Shown: in pieces, positions 1 through 6,377 of the stretch
Layout: each line of letters begins with the position of its first letter
Position numbering within the stretch: position 1 is the stretch's first letter
Source: an uncultured bacterium
Lineage (GTDB): Bacteria > Pseudomonadota > Gammaproteobacteria > Burkholderiales > Burkholderiaceae_D
Reading direction: 5' to 3'
Assembly (NCBI GenBank): GCA_903872555.1
Contig: CAIQLE010000369.1
Location: forward strand, 1 to 9,257
DNA length: 9,257 nt
Notes under the pieces: model-generated
Seen by the model: only the letters and a program-made list of their open reading frames with translations
What the model was told of the DNA's origin: nothing
Database searches by the model: none
Program-made: the position numbers and the translations under genes

Positions 1-1155
1 ATTCCGCTCTTGATACGACAGGGCTTTCGCGGACCAGTCTACGCAACGCCATCCACGATTGCCCTGTGCGGACTGCTGCTGCCTGACAGCGGTCACCTGC
101 AAGAAGAGGATGCGAACTATGCCAACCGGCACAAATCCTCGCGCCATGAACCGGCCCTTCCGCTGTATACGGAAGAGGATGCGCGTCATGCACTGCATGC
201 TTTCAGGCCGCTGGAATTCAATCAGTCACTGACGCTGGGCAATGTGCAAGTCCGCTTGCATGCGGCAGGCCATATTCTGGGGGCGAGTTCAGCGCAATTT
301 CGCAGCAGTCTGGGCAGCCTGATGTTTTCAGGCGATCTCGGTCGTTCGGATGACATCCTGATGCGAGGCCCCGAGCCTATAGGGCAGGCGGACACGCTGA
401 TCGTGGAATCCACCTATGGTGACCGCAGTCATGGCAGTGAAGACAGCGCCCAGGTGCTGGCTGATGTGATAGGCCGTACTGCGGCACGTGGTGGCATGGT
501 GGTGATACCGGCTTTCGCAGTGGGCCGTGCGCAAAGCCTGCTGTACCAGATTTATTTGCTCAAGCGTGCCGGCCGCATACCTGATTTGCCTGTGTTTCTG
601 GACAGCCCTATGGCGATTGACACTACGGACATCTATCGTAGGCATCGCACTGAGCATCGCTTGTCGATGGAGGATTGCGAGGGCATGTCGCAGGTAGCGA
701 AATTCTGTCGCTCGGTGGATGAATCGCGTGAGCTGGGGCAGATGCGCTATCCGGCGATTATTATTTCAGCCAGTGGCATGGCCACAGGCGGTCGCATCCT
801 GCATCATTTGCGTAATTACGGTTCAGATCATCGCAGCAGCATCGTGTTCGCCGGTTATCAGGCCGGTGGCACGCGTGGTGCGAAGCTGGTTGCAGGTGAT
901 CGTGTGCTGCGTATTTTTGGTGAAGATGTCAGGATCAATGCTGAAGTCGTCTCCTTGCCCGGCATGTCAGCTCATGCCGATGCAGATCAGATTCTTGCGT
1001 GGATGAAAACCCTGAAACAAGCGCCCCGACAAGTGTTTGTGACGCATGGTGAGCCTGCTGCTGCCGATGCGCTGAGATGGCGCATAGAGCATGAACTTGG
1101 CTGGCATGCCAGCGTACCGCTCCTGAGTAGTCAGGTGGAGATCGCTGAATTTTGA
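1..1155 (+). CDS. MBL-fold beta-CASP RNA-processing exonuclease, 5'-truncated
   Basis: The reading frame is open from base 1, so the start codon and about 70-80 N-terminal residues (including the HxHxDH metal motif) lie before the window; the TTG at base 10 is not a credible start. What is visible fits the beta-CASP branch of metallo-beta-lactamase nucleases: HAAGHILG (from about base 259, metal motif 3), FSGDLGR (about 328-348, motif 4 Asp), VESTYGDR (about 403-426, beta-CASP motif A), the ISASGMATGGR stretch (about 763-795), then GMSAHAD (about 961-981, motif B) and VTHGEP (about 1039-1056, motif C). This family cleaves RNA in the cytoplasm using two zinc ions; in bacteria its exact substrates are mostly unknown. 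Codon use resembles the neighbouring genes. It is followed by a weak hairpin and a convergent lipoprotein gene, and nothing ties it to the sulfur genes. The family call is very secure; the substrate is not. Confidence 0.93.
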   Translation: MPLLIRQGFRGPVYATPSTIALCGLLLPDSGHLQEEDANYANRHKSSRHEPALPLYTEEDARHALHAFRPLEFNQSLTLGNVQVRLHAAGHILGASSAQFRSSLGSLMFSGDLGRSDDILMRGPEPIGQADTLIVESTYGDRSHGSEDSAQVLADVIGRTAARGGMVVIPAFAVGRAQSLLYQIYLLKRAGRIPDLPVFLDSPMAIDTTDIYRRHRTEHRLSMEDCEGMSQVAKFCRSVDESRELGQMRYPAIIISASGMATGGRILHHLRNYGSDHRSSIVFAGYQAGGTRGAKLVAGDRVLRIFGEDVRINAEVVSLPGMSAHADADQILAWMKTLKQAPRQVFVTHGEPAAADALRWRIEHELGWHASVPLLSSQVEIAEF

Positions 1156-1156
1156 T

Positions 1157-1173
1157 GAGCCTCTTTTCGGCTC
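1157..1173. terminator. Short hairpin between convergent genes, possible weak bidirectional terminator
   Basis: GAGCC (1157-1161), a 7-base loop TCTTTTC, then GGCTC (1169-1173), two bases after the nuclease stop codon and just downstream of the stop of the converging lipoprotein gene. No real U-run follows on the plus strand; on the minus strand the stem is followed by ATCAAAA, also poor. The position suggests a transcription end; the structure alone is weak. Confidence 0.3.
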
Positions 1174-1194
1174 GCTTATCTCAGCTTGATTGAC

Positions 1195-1377
1195 TTAACG
1201 GTCAGGGAATTGCTCGCGACATTTTTCAGCCAGCATTCTGAACTGGCGGTCTTTGGTGGAGGTGCGTGAAGCCACCAGCATGCAATCGTCGTAATTTTTG
1301 GGGCCAGAATCGCAGGCCGCCAGCGTGGCGATCAATCCCAGCCAGACGATTCGGTTGATTAAACGCTTATTGTTCAT
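1195..1377 (-). CDS. Small lipoprotein, 60 aa, unknown function
   Basis: The product begins with a basic N-region (MNNKRLINR), a hydrophobic core and a lipobox LAAC with the lipidated cysteine at residue 22, so it should be exported by Sec, acylated and anchored in a membrane. The mature part is only about 39 residues and has two further cysteines (C32 in the motif NYDDC and C53 in EKCREQFP), which could form a disulfide. Short proteins with a YDDC...CR.KFP pattern recur in proteobacteria as hypothetical proteins; I know no function. No clear Shine-Dalgarno lies before the ATG at 1377, but a sigma70-like promoter candidate lies about 50 bases upstream. It is a single gene, converging on the nuclease. 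Confidence 0.75.
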   Translation of the reverse strand: MNNKRLINRIVWLGLIATLAACDSGPKNYDDCMLVASRTSTKDRQFRMLAEKCREQFPDR

Positions 1378-1428
1378 TTGTTGATACTGGCAGCAGCTTA
1401 TCCGGCCAGTTCATGTCCCTTTTTTTCT

Positions 1429-1458
1429 ATTCTATCGGGAAATGCTTACTGCTCGCAA
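1429..1458 (-). promoter_or_regulatory. Candidate sigma70 promoter for the small lipoprotein gene
   Basis: Reading the minus strand, TTGCGA (plus 1453-1458) and TAGAAT (plus 1429-1434) are separated by 18 bases. The -10 matches the consensus at 5 of 6 positions and the -35 at 4 of 6. The predicted start of transcription is about 45 bases before the ATG at 1377. Confidence 0.4.
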
Positions 1459-1525
1459 AATGCGTGCATTAAAAAAATTCTGTGAATTTAAATTTCGAAC
1501 ACCGGATTTAATAAGCTAAAAGATG

Positions 1526-1564
1526 TCCACAGTTTTAGTGGGTAAGTCTGTGGATTACTTACTC
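1526..1564. repeat. Overlapping inverted repeats with DnaA-box-like arms
   Basis: TCCACAG (1526-1532) and CTGTGGA (1548-1554) form a perfect 7-base inverted repeat with a 15-base spacer. A second repeat, GGGTAAGT/ACTTACTC with one G-T mismatch (1540-1547 and 1557-1564), uses part of the same bases, so the two stems exclude each other. TGTGGATTA (1550-1558) is one base away from a DnaA box (complement of TTATCCACA) and ATGTCCACA (1523-1531, inverse orientation) is two bases away. These repeats are the only marked structure in the 1378-1663 gap, apart from AT-rich TTTAAATTT-type runs at both ends. The function is unknown. Confidence 0.45.
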
Positions 1565-1663
1565 TAAATTTATTTAAGCCATTGATTTTAATTATGTTTA
1601 TCCTAGTGAGCTAAATCAAGGCAGGCTGTGATTAAATTTAAATCAAATCAGATTGCCGCAGAC

Positions 1664-1975
1664 CTAAGGCGCGGCAGGTAAACAGTAAGTTGGCATGTCG
1701 CAATCGCTGCAATTGCACTGATTGCGCACGAAGGCCATGCATTTGCCCGGCCCCCGTGTCTCTATCATGCCCAGCGTGATCGGATTGGTGGGATGACTGC
1801 ACTCCGCTTCCAGGCGTGCCTCCAGTGCTGCCTTCTGTTCAGCCGTCAGTTTGCCAGTGCGAACCGCATGCACAAATTCCATGGTGCCACCGTTTTCTAT
1901 AGCCATCGGTGGTTTCTCTGTCGCCAACGCTGACCAGGCCATACTTGCCAGAAGTACCACTGCACAAAATTTCAT
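1664..1975 (-). CDS. Exported cysteine-rich small protein, third gene of the fcc operon
   Basis: A 103-residue protein starting with a Sec signal peptide (residues 1-18, ending SALA, cleaved before TEKPP). The mature part has six cysteines (59, 79, 87, 89, 92, 98); the last four form a cluster QCNCSDC plus PTYC. There is no CxxCH, so it is not a c-type cytochrome; the cysteines could form disulfides or bind a metal. A segment around residues 42-58 (LTAEQKAALEARLEAE) looks helical. I chose the ATG at 1975 because a GGAG lies 6 bases before it; the GTG at 1978 directly abuts the TAA of the flavoprotein gene and is too close to that GGAG. The tight spacing means it is co-transcribed and probably translationally coupled with the sulfide dehydrogenase genes, suggesting a periplasmic role linked to sulfide oxidation. 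I do not recognise the family. Confidence 0.8.
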   Translation of the reverse strand: MKFCAVVLLASMAWSALATEKPPMAIENGGTMEFVHAVRTGKLTAEQKAALEARLEAECSHPTNPITLGMIETRGPGKCMAFVRNQCNCSDCDMPTYCLPAAP

Positions 1976-1978
1976 CAC

Positions 1979-3247
1979 TTACTCCAGCATGTCAGACCAG
2001 ATCGTACGGGCCCAGTGGTTGGCATAGCTGCCTTCGAGTTCGGTCGGGCCTGCACTGACACCGCCTGCGCCCTGAACCACCTTGAAGGTGCGCTCGGCGG
2101 CAACATACTCATGCACGCTGGCCACATGCACCACATTGCGGTCATCAATAAAGCTGTAGCAGGTATTGGTCAGCATCGGTGCAGGGTTGATCTCCAGACC
2201 GGTGAGCTGTGCAACGATGGCCGCCGCTGCCACCTTGGCGTGATTGTTCGCCATGTGGCCGCTCTTGGGCATGAGCTGTGCAACCTGAATCGAATCGCCG
2301 ATTACGAACACGTCTTTGGCAACGGACGATTCAAAGCTTTGATAATTCACACCGCACCAGCGATTATTTGCCATATTGACCAGCCCGGTCTGCTGCGCTA
2401 TTTTTCCAGCGCGCATGGCTGGCAGGGCATTGATGACATCGGCTTTCACATCGCCCTGCACATCGAATTTAATCAGACCTTCTTTGGCTGAAACGGCTAT
2501 CGCCTTGTGCTGGTTACGATATTCGATGATGTCTTTGTATTGCTCTGCCCAGGCTTTTTTGAACAGGCCGGGCTTGGAGACCACGTCCTGATTCGCATCT
2601 AATATCAGGACCTTACTTTTTGGTTTGAAGTTTTTGAAATACCAGGCCACCTGACAGGCGCGCTCATACGGGCCGGGCGGGCAGCGGAAGGGCGCTTCAG
2701 GAATCGTGATGGCATAGACACCGCCATCCGGCATGGCTTCGAGTTGTTTGCGCAGCGCCAGCGTTTCAGCGCCAGCTTTCCAGGCCTGCACGATCTGGCC
2801 TTGCTCATGTGCTTCTGCCAGACCTTCGATACTGGCGAAATTCAGATCCACGCCGGGCGAGACGACCAGCTTGTCATAGCTCAGCATGCCGCCGCCGGCA
2901 AGCTTCACCGTGCGTGCCGTGGTGTCAATGCTGGCCGCCATATCGTGCACGATAGTGACGCCGTGTTTTTTACTCAGGGTGGCATAAGGGCGGCTGATAT
3001 CGGCAATCTTGCGGCTGCCACCCACCACCAGATTCGACAGCGGGCAGGAAATGAATTCCTTGTTCGGCTCTACCAGCGTGACATCGATCTGATACTCCGA
3101 CAGCAGGCGTATGTATTTGGCGGCGGTAGCGCCACCATAGCCGCCACCAATGACAACGACTTTCGCGCCGCGCATGGCATGTGCCGATACACTGCCACCC
3201 AGCAGCGCCATCGCTGCACCAGCCTGTATAAATGATCTGCGGTCCAT
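1979..3247 (-). CDS. fccB: Flavocytochrome c sulfide dehydrogenase, FAD subunit
   Basis: A 422-residue periplasmic flavoprotein that oxidises sulfide (or protein-bound sulfur, as SoxF) to sulfane sulfur and passes electrons to its cytochrome c partner. A Tat signal (RRSF at residues 3-6, hydrophobic core, ending AHA at about 24) precedes the FAD-binding motif GGGYGG (34-39), and VFVIGD (313-318) is the second FAD-contact motif. In the Allochromatium enzyme, Cys42 holds FAD covalently and Cys161-Cys337 form the redox disulfide. Counted from the predicted mature end, C68, C189 and C363 here fall at about 44, 165 and 339, so all three roles appear conserved. Two extra cysteines (C198, C298) are present. 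The length is normal for the family. The ATG is 12 bases after the cytochrome gene stop, with only a weak AAGG upstream, consistent with coupling. It could also be called SoxF; a sulfide:quinone reductase is unlikely given the cytochrome partner and Tat signal. Confidence 0.93.
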   Translation of the reverse strand: MDRRSFIQAGAAMALLGGSVSAHAMRGAKVVVIGGGYGGATAAKYIRLLSEYQIDVTLVEPNKEFISCPLSNLVVGGSRKIADISRPYATLSKKHGVTIVHDMAASIDTTARTVKLAGGGMLSYDKLVVSPGVDLNFASIEGLAEAHEQGQIVQAWKAGAETLALRKQLEAMPDGGVYAITIPEAPFRCPPGPYERACQVAWYFKNFKPKSKVLILDANQDVVSKPGLFKKAWAEQYKDIIEYRNQHKAIAVSAKEGLIKFDVQGDVKADVINALPAMRAGKIAQQTGLVNMANNRWCGVNYQSFESSVAKDVFVIGDSIQVAQLMPKSGHMANNHAKVAAAAIVAQLTGLEINPAPMLTNTCYSFIDDRNVVHVASVHEYVAAERTFKVVQGAGGVSAGPTELEGSYANHWARTIWSDMLE

Positions 3248-3259
3248 AGCGTCGCTGCC

Positions 3260-3586
3260 TTAAGGTTTCTGGCTGGCGAAATAATCAGCCAGCTGCTTGG
3301 TTTGTTCTTCGGAAAAGCCTTTGGAGATCTGATGCATGATGGTCGCGCTGCGCGTACCGGTTTTGAAGGCCTGCATTTGCTCAATCAGATAGTCGCTCTT
3401 CATGCCAGCCAGCGAGGGCAGGGCGCCATCTTTAATGCTCTTGCCCTGAGTGCCATGGCAGTTGGCACAGGTGGCGGCCAGACCTTGTGTGTAGAGCTTC
3501 TGCGCATCGGCCGCACACACCGGAGCGGTCACCAGCATCGCGAGCAGCGTTGCCAGTGCGGGGATAAGATTTTTTTTATGGGGCAT
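3260..3586 (-). CDS. fccA: Monoheme cytochrome c, partner subunit of sulfide dehydrogenase
   Basis: A 108-residue exported class I cytochrome c. A Sec signal peptide (basic MPHKKN, hydrophobic core, cleavage near VCAA at about 25) is followed by one heme-attachment motif CANCH (residues 40-44) and a likely axial methionine M84 in ATIMHQIS, then the typical C-terminal helix LADYFASQ. It would take electrons from the FccB flavin and pass them to the respiratory chain in the periplasm. Classical Allochromatium FccA is diheme; this short monoheme form resembles the single-heme c553/SoxE-like partners found in other sulfur oxidisers. I chose the ATG at 3586 because AGGAG lies 6 bases upstream and the signal peptide then begins normally; an in-frame start at 3613 would only add nine residues. 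It is the first gene of the minus-strand operon. The symbol is given by context and could equally be soxE. Confidence 0.88.
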   Translation of the reverse strand: MPHKKNLIPALATLLAMLVTAPVCAADAQKLYTQGLAATCANCHGTQGKSIKDGALPSLAGMKSDYLIEQMQAFKTGTRSATIMHQISKGFSEEQTKQLADYFASQKP

Positions 3587-3706
3587 GGCTGTCTCCTGCA
3601 GCACGGGCTGCAAGCCTTAATGGGAAGTTTGGAGCTCGGATGTCTGCGGCTGTATCGCCCAATGAGAGTGATGCGCTTGGTCGTGCAGACGCTGAACCTG
3701 AACTGA

Positions 3707-3737
3707 TTGTACCTGCAAAATTTTGCGCTGCTATACT
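3707..3737 (+). promoter_or_regulatory. Candidate extended -10 promoter for the sox-side operon
   Basis: TATACT (3732-3737) is preceded by TG at 3729-3730 (TGC-TATACT), an extended -10 that tolerates a poor -35. The best -35 is TTGTAC (3707-3712) with a long 19-base spacer. Transcription would begin near 3744, about 53 bases before the ATG at 3797, and would cover the adhesin-E-like gene and soxCDYZ. Confidence 0.45.
3715..3726. promoter_or_regulatory. Perfect 12-base palindrome, candidate operator between the divergent sulfur operons
   Basis: GCAAAATTTTGC is fully self-complementary and lies between the -35 and -10 of the plus-strand promoter candidate and just downstream of the minus-strand promoter candidate. 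A dimeric regulator bound here could control both the fcc and the sox operons. The regulator is not in the window and the site does not match an operator I can name. Confidence 0.4.
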
Positions 3738-3759
3738 GCCACGCTGCTGCTAAGTTCAA
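3730..3759 (-). promoter_or_regulatory. Candidate minus-strand promoter for the fcc operon
   Basis: On the minus strand, TTGAAC (plus 3754-3759) and TATAGC (plus 3730-3735) are separated by 18 bases, each matching the consensus at 4 of 6. Its -10 overlaps that of the plus-strand candidate, so the two promoters would compete for polymerase. A second possible minus-strand -10, TACAAT (plus 3707-3712), has no good -35. Confidence 0.3.
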
Positions 3760-3796
3760 TCATAAGCTAGGCTTGCGCTGTACGGAGACATTCATA

Positions 3797-4189
3797 ATGA
3801 AAAAAAATCTGCTGCTGATTTCACTTGCCCTGCTGACGACAGTCGCTCATGCCGACTGGACTCGCGTTGAGCAGGCCTCATCCGAACTGACGCTGTATGT
3901 CGATCACGAGTCGCGCAAAGACACGGGCTATGGTTCGACGCTGATGTGGTATTTGCTGGACTATGCTGCACTGCAGGATTACCAAGGCAAGCCTTTTCAT
4001 TCCGTCAAAGGACAGGATGAATATGATTGCACCAAAGGCGTGCGCCGCGATTTACTGCATTTCTGGCATCAGGATGGTATGGGCAATAGCCGCATGATGC
4101 AGGCTGAATATACGCCGGGGCCATGGATCGCACCTGCCGAGGGCAGCGTTCATCAGGTACTGCTGCAGATTGCCTGCGCAAAAAAATAA
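3797..4189 (+). CDS. Small secreted surface-adhesin-E-like protein
   Basis: A 130-residue protein with a clear Sec signal peptide (MKKN, hydrophobic core, AHA at 17-19) so that the mature form starts DWTRVEQ. The body follows the pattern I know from the surface-adhesin protein E-like family (Haemophilus protein E domain): WTRV at the mature N-terminus, YVDHESR (34-40), LMWYLLDY (49-56), EYDC (75-78), HFWHQDGMG, and a C-terminal IAC (125-127). C78 and C127 are the only cysteines in the mature part and probably form a disulfide. In most bacteria these small exported proteins have no known function. The start is the ATG with GGAG 9 bases upstream; the frame extends 30 codons further upstream but that part has no signal-peptide sense. 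The stop is 12 bases before soxC, so it probably heads the sox transcript. Confidence 0.82.
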   Translation: MKKNLLLISLALLTTVAHADWTRVEQASSELTLYVDHESRKDTGYGSTLMWYLLDYAALQDYQGKPFHSVKGQDEYDCTKGVRRDLLHFWHQDGMGNSRMMQAEYTPGPWIAPAEGSVHQVLLQIACAKK

Positions 4190-4201
4190 TCCAAACACGC
4201 G

Positions 4202-5560
4202 ATGACTTTGCCCAGCAAGTTTGGCCGCCTGTTAGCGGCGCCTGAAAACTTTGTTCCGGATACCGTGATCGATGAGATCGCTAGCGAGGGCATGAATGCT
4301 GCGCGCCGTGATTTTCTGCGCCAGAGCTTTGCTGCGGCCAGCGCCACACTGGCGGCGGGCAGTGCTTTCGCCGCTGCAGATCACCCCGGACCGGATGGCG
4401 ATCTGGCCATACTGCAGGCGCAAAAATCTGCCACCACACTCGGCCATCCGGTGGCCTATCAGCCTTATGGGCTGCCATCGCAGCATGAAGCCAGTCTGCA
4501 GCGCCGGGAATCACCGGGCCTTACCAAACGACGTGAAAGCAGTATTGCCTTCACGCCTTTACAAGGCCTGTTCGGCATCATCACGCCGAGCGGTCTGCAC
4601 TTCGAGCGTCATCACGCGGGCTGGCATGATATTGATCCCGGCTCGCATCGTTTGATGGTGCACGGACTGGTAGCTACGCCCCGCGTCTACACACTGGGCG
4701 AGCTGATGCGTCTGCCTTCCGTGTCCCGCATGCATTTCATAGAGTGTGGTGCCAACACAGCGATGGACTGGGGCAGCCCGGCAGTGCCTTCAGTGCAGTA
4801 CACCCACGGCATGCTCTCCTGTTGTGAATTCACGGGCGTGCCGCTGTCGCTGTTGCTGGAGCACTGTGGCATCGATAAAAAAAATGCGCGCTTCGTGCTG
4901 GCCGAAGGTGCAGATGGCGCCAGTCTGACGCGCAGCATACCGATAGAGCGCGCGCTGGATGATGCGATCGTCGCCTGGGGCATGAATGGTGAAATGCTGC
5001 GTCCTGAGAATGGCTATCCCCTGCGACTGGTGGTGCCGGGCGCACAGGGCGTGTGCTGGGTGAAGTGGCTGCGCCGTATTGAAGTCGGCGATGCGCCGTA
5101 TGCCACGCGTGAAGAATCGACGCAGTATCTTGACCTGATGCCGGATGGTCTGCAAAGACAGTATTCACTGATACAGGAATGTAAATCAGTGATCACCACG
5201 CCCTCAGGTGGACAGCGTCTGCTGGATCAGGGCTTTTATAACATCAGCGGTCTGGCCTGGTCAGGTCGCGGCAAGATCACGCGTGTCGATGTGTCCATCG
5301 ATGGTGGCCGCAACTGGAAGACTGCACGACTGGAATCACCGGTGCTGAGCAAATGTCTGACGCGTTTTAATATTGACTGGGAGTGGGACGGCAAGCCTTA
5401 TATTTTGCAGTCGCGCGCCATCGATGACACAGGCTATGTGCAACCGAAGATGAACGAATTGCGCGCGGTGCGCGGCACACGTTCGGTGTATCACAACAAT
5501 GCGATTCAATCCTGGCGAGTCGAAGCGGGCGGGGAGGTGAATAATGTACAGATCTCTTAA
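4202..5560 (+). CDS. soxC: SoxC, molybdenum subunit of sulfane dehydrogenase SoxCD
   Basis: A 452-residue periplasmic molybdopterin enzyme of the sulfite oxidase fold. With SoxD it oxidises sulfane sulfur bound to SoxY, yielding six electrons per thiosulfate. A Tat signal (ARRDFLRQ at 34-41, then an alanine-rich core to about residue 59) shows folded export. The molybdenum-ligand cysteine is C182 in HFIECGAN, followed by WGSPAVP; GYPLRLVVPG (271-280) and WVKWLRRI (286-293) are the conserved end of the cofactor domain; the C-terminal dimerisation domain carries VSIDGGRNWKTA (364-375). Family length is normal. The Tat motif is preceded by about 33 residues, longer than usual, and there is no Shine-Dalgarno before the ATG at 4202, so coupling to the upstream gene is likely and the exact start is a little uncertain. 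An alternative ATG at 4292 has no properly spaced ribosome site either. The end overlaps soxD by 17 bases. Confidence 0.94.
   Translation: MTLPSKFGRLLAAPENFVPDTVIDEIASEGMNAARRDFLRQSFAAASATLAAGSAFAAADHPGPDGDLAILQAQKSATTLGHPVAYQPYGLPSQHEASLQRRESPGLTKRRESSIAFTPLQGLFGIITPSGLHFERHHAGWHDIDPGSHRLMVHGLVATPRVYTLGELMRLPSVSRMHFIECGANTAMDWGSPAVPSVQYTHGMLSCCEFTGVPLSLLLEHCGIDKKNARFVLAEGADGASLTRSIPIERALDDAIVAWGMNGEMLRPENGYPLRLVVPGAQGVCWVKWLRRIEVGDAPYATREESTQYLDLMPDGLQRQYSLIQECKSVITTPSGGQRLLDQGFYNISGLAWSGRGKITRVDVSIDGGRNWKTARLESPVLSKCLTRFNIDWEWDGKPYILQSRAIDDTGYVQPKMNELRAVRGTRSVYHNNAIQSWRVEAGGEVNNVQIS
5533..5537 (+). promoter_or_regulatory. Strong ribosome binding site fixing the soxD start
   Basis: GGAGG inside the last codons of soxC, 6 bases before the ATG at 5544. 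No other in-frame ATG follows in soxD, so this site decides that the long N-terminus of SoxD is translated. Confidence 0.75.
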
Positions 5561-6377
5561 GTCCCTTGCGACGCTTACCTACCCTAGGTTTGCTACGTAT
5601 CCTACGTCCCCTTCGTTCCCTGCATCGCCTGTATCCGCTAAGTCAGCGGCGCTATGGCTGCTGATCTTGAGCTTCATCTTTACCTATTCAGTTCATGCCG
5701 CTGAGCCATTCCCCAAGATAGGGCGACGCGCTACGCTGTCTGAAATTGCCAGCTGGGATATCGATGTGCGCGCTGATTTCCGTGGTTTGCCATCAGGCTC
5801 AGGCAGTGTCACTCAGGGTGAAAAACTGTGGGAAAGTAAGTGCGCCAGCTGTCACGGGGCTTTTGGTGAATCACCCGCGGTGTTTCCGCCTCTGATAGGT
5901 GGCACTACCCAAGCGGATATCGAGCGCGGCCGTGTAGCGGGTCTCACCGCGGCCACAGAAAATGCCAAGACCACGATCATGAAGCTGGCCACCGTGTCGA
6001 CGCTGTGGGATTACATACGTCGAGCCATGCCCTTCGACGCACCCAAAAGTCTGAGCGTGGATGAGGTGTATGCAGTGAGTGCCTATCTGCTCAATCTGGC
6101 CGATATCGTTCCGGCAGATTTCATTCTGACTGAAAAAAATATCGCACAGGTACAGGCGAGAATGCCTAACCGTCACGGCGTCAGCACTCAGCATGGCATG
6201 CTGGATATCGCAGGCAAGCCGGATGTCAGCAGTATCGCCTGCATGAAGGATTGTCCTGTGAATCCAGCCTCGCTGGTGGTGCTGCCTTCGACGGTGAATG
6301 GATTGAATGGCAATCTGGCCGAACAGAACCGCAACTACGGTTCCCTGCGTGGCATCGATACGAGTCGCCACAAATGA
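5544..6377 (+). CDS. soxD: SoxD, cytochrome c subunit of sulfane dehydrogenase SoxCD
   Basis: A 277-residue exported cytochrome that takes electrons from the molybdenum centre of SoxC. One heme motif CASCH (residues 100-104) is followed by FPPLIGG and RRAMPFDAP, where M162 is the likely axial ligand; DEVYAVSAYLLNL (173-185) is the usual terminal helix of the cytochrome domain. The Paracoccus SoxD has two hemes; here the C-terminal 90 residues lack a CxxCH and instead hold CMKDC (233-237), so this is the monoheme form. The signal peptide is odd: about 35 Ser/Thr/Pro/Tyr-rich residues precede the hydrophobic stretch (36-52, cleaved near HAAE). A good ribosome site and the 17-base overlap with soxC support the start, and its TGA overlaps the soxY ATG (ATGA). 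Confidence 0.93.
   Translation: MYRSLKSLATLTYPRFATYPTSPSFPASPVSAKSAALWLLILSFIFTYSVHAAEPFPKIGRRATLSEIASWDIDVRADFRGLPSGSGSVTQGEKLWESKCASCHGAFGESPAVFPPLIGGTTQADIERGRVAGLTAATENAKTTIMKLATVSTLWDYIRRAMPFDAPKSLSVDEVYAVSAYLLNLADIVPADFILTEKNIAQVQARMPNRHGVSTQHGMLDIAGKPDVSSIACMKDCPVNPASLVVLPSTVNGLNGNLAEQNRNYGSLRGIDTSRHK

Noticed and set aside
328..657. Minus-strand open frame of 109 codons inside the nuclease gene
   Set aside because: Antisense to conserved beta-CASP motifs; no features of its own.
1631..1647. TGATT-N6/7-AATCA site resembling an FNR/CRP-type half-site pair
   Set aside because: Found in an AT-rich run after the fcc operon stop, where TTTAAATTT-type sequence makes such matches likely; no promoter is positioned to use it.
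2015..2491. Plus-strand open frame of 158 codons inside fccB
   Set aside because: Antisense shadow of a well-supported gene; no family features. The same applies to the plus-strand frames at 2744-3235 and 3302-3706.
3707..3796. 30-codon N-terminal extension of the adhesin-E-like protein
   Set aside because: It would run through the promoter candidate and hide a perfect signal peptide that begins at the ATG at 3797, which has GGAG upstream.
6251..6373. 41-codon extension of SoxY into soxD
   Set aside because: Entirely inside soxD coding sequence; the ATGA overlap at 6374 is the usual coupled start.
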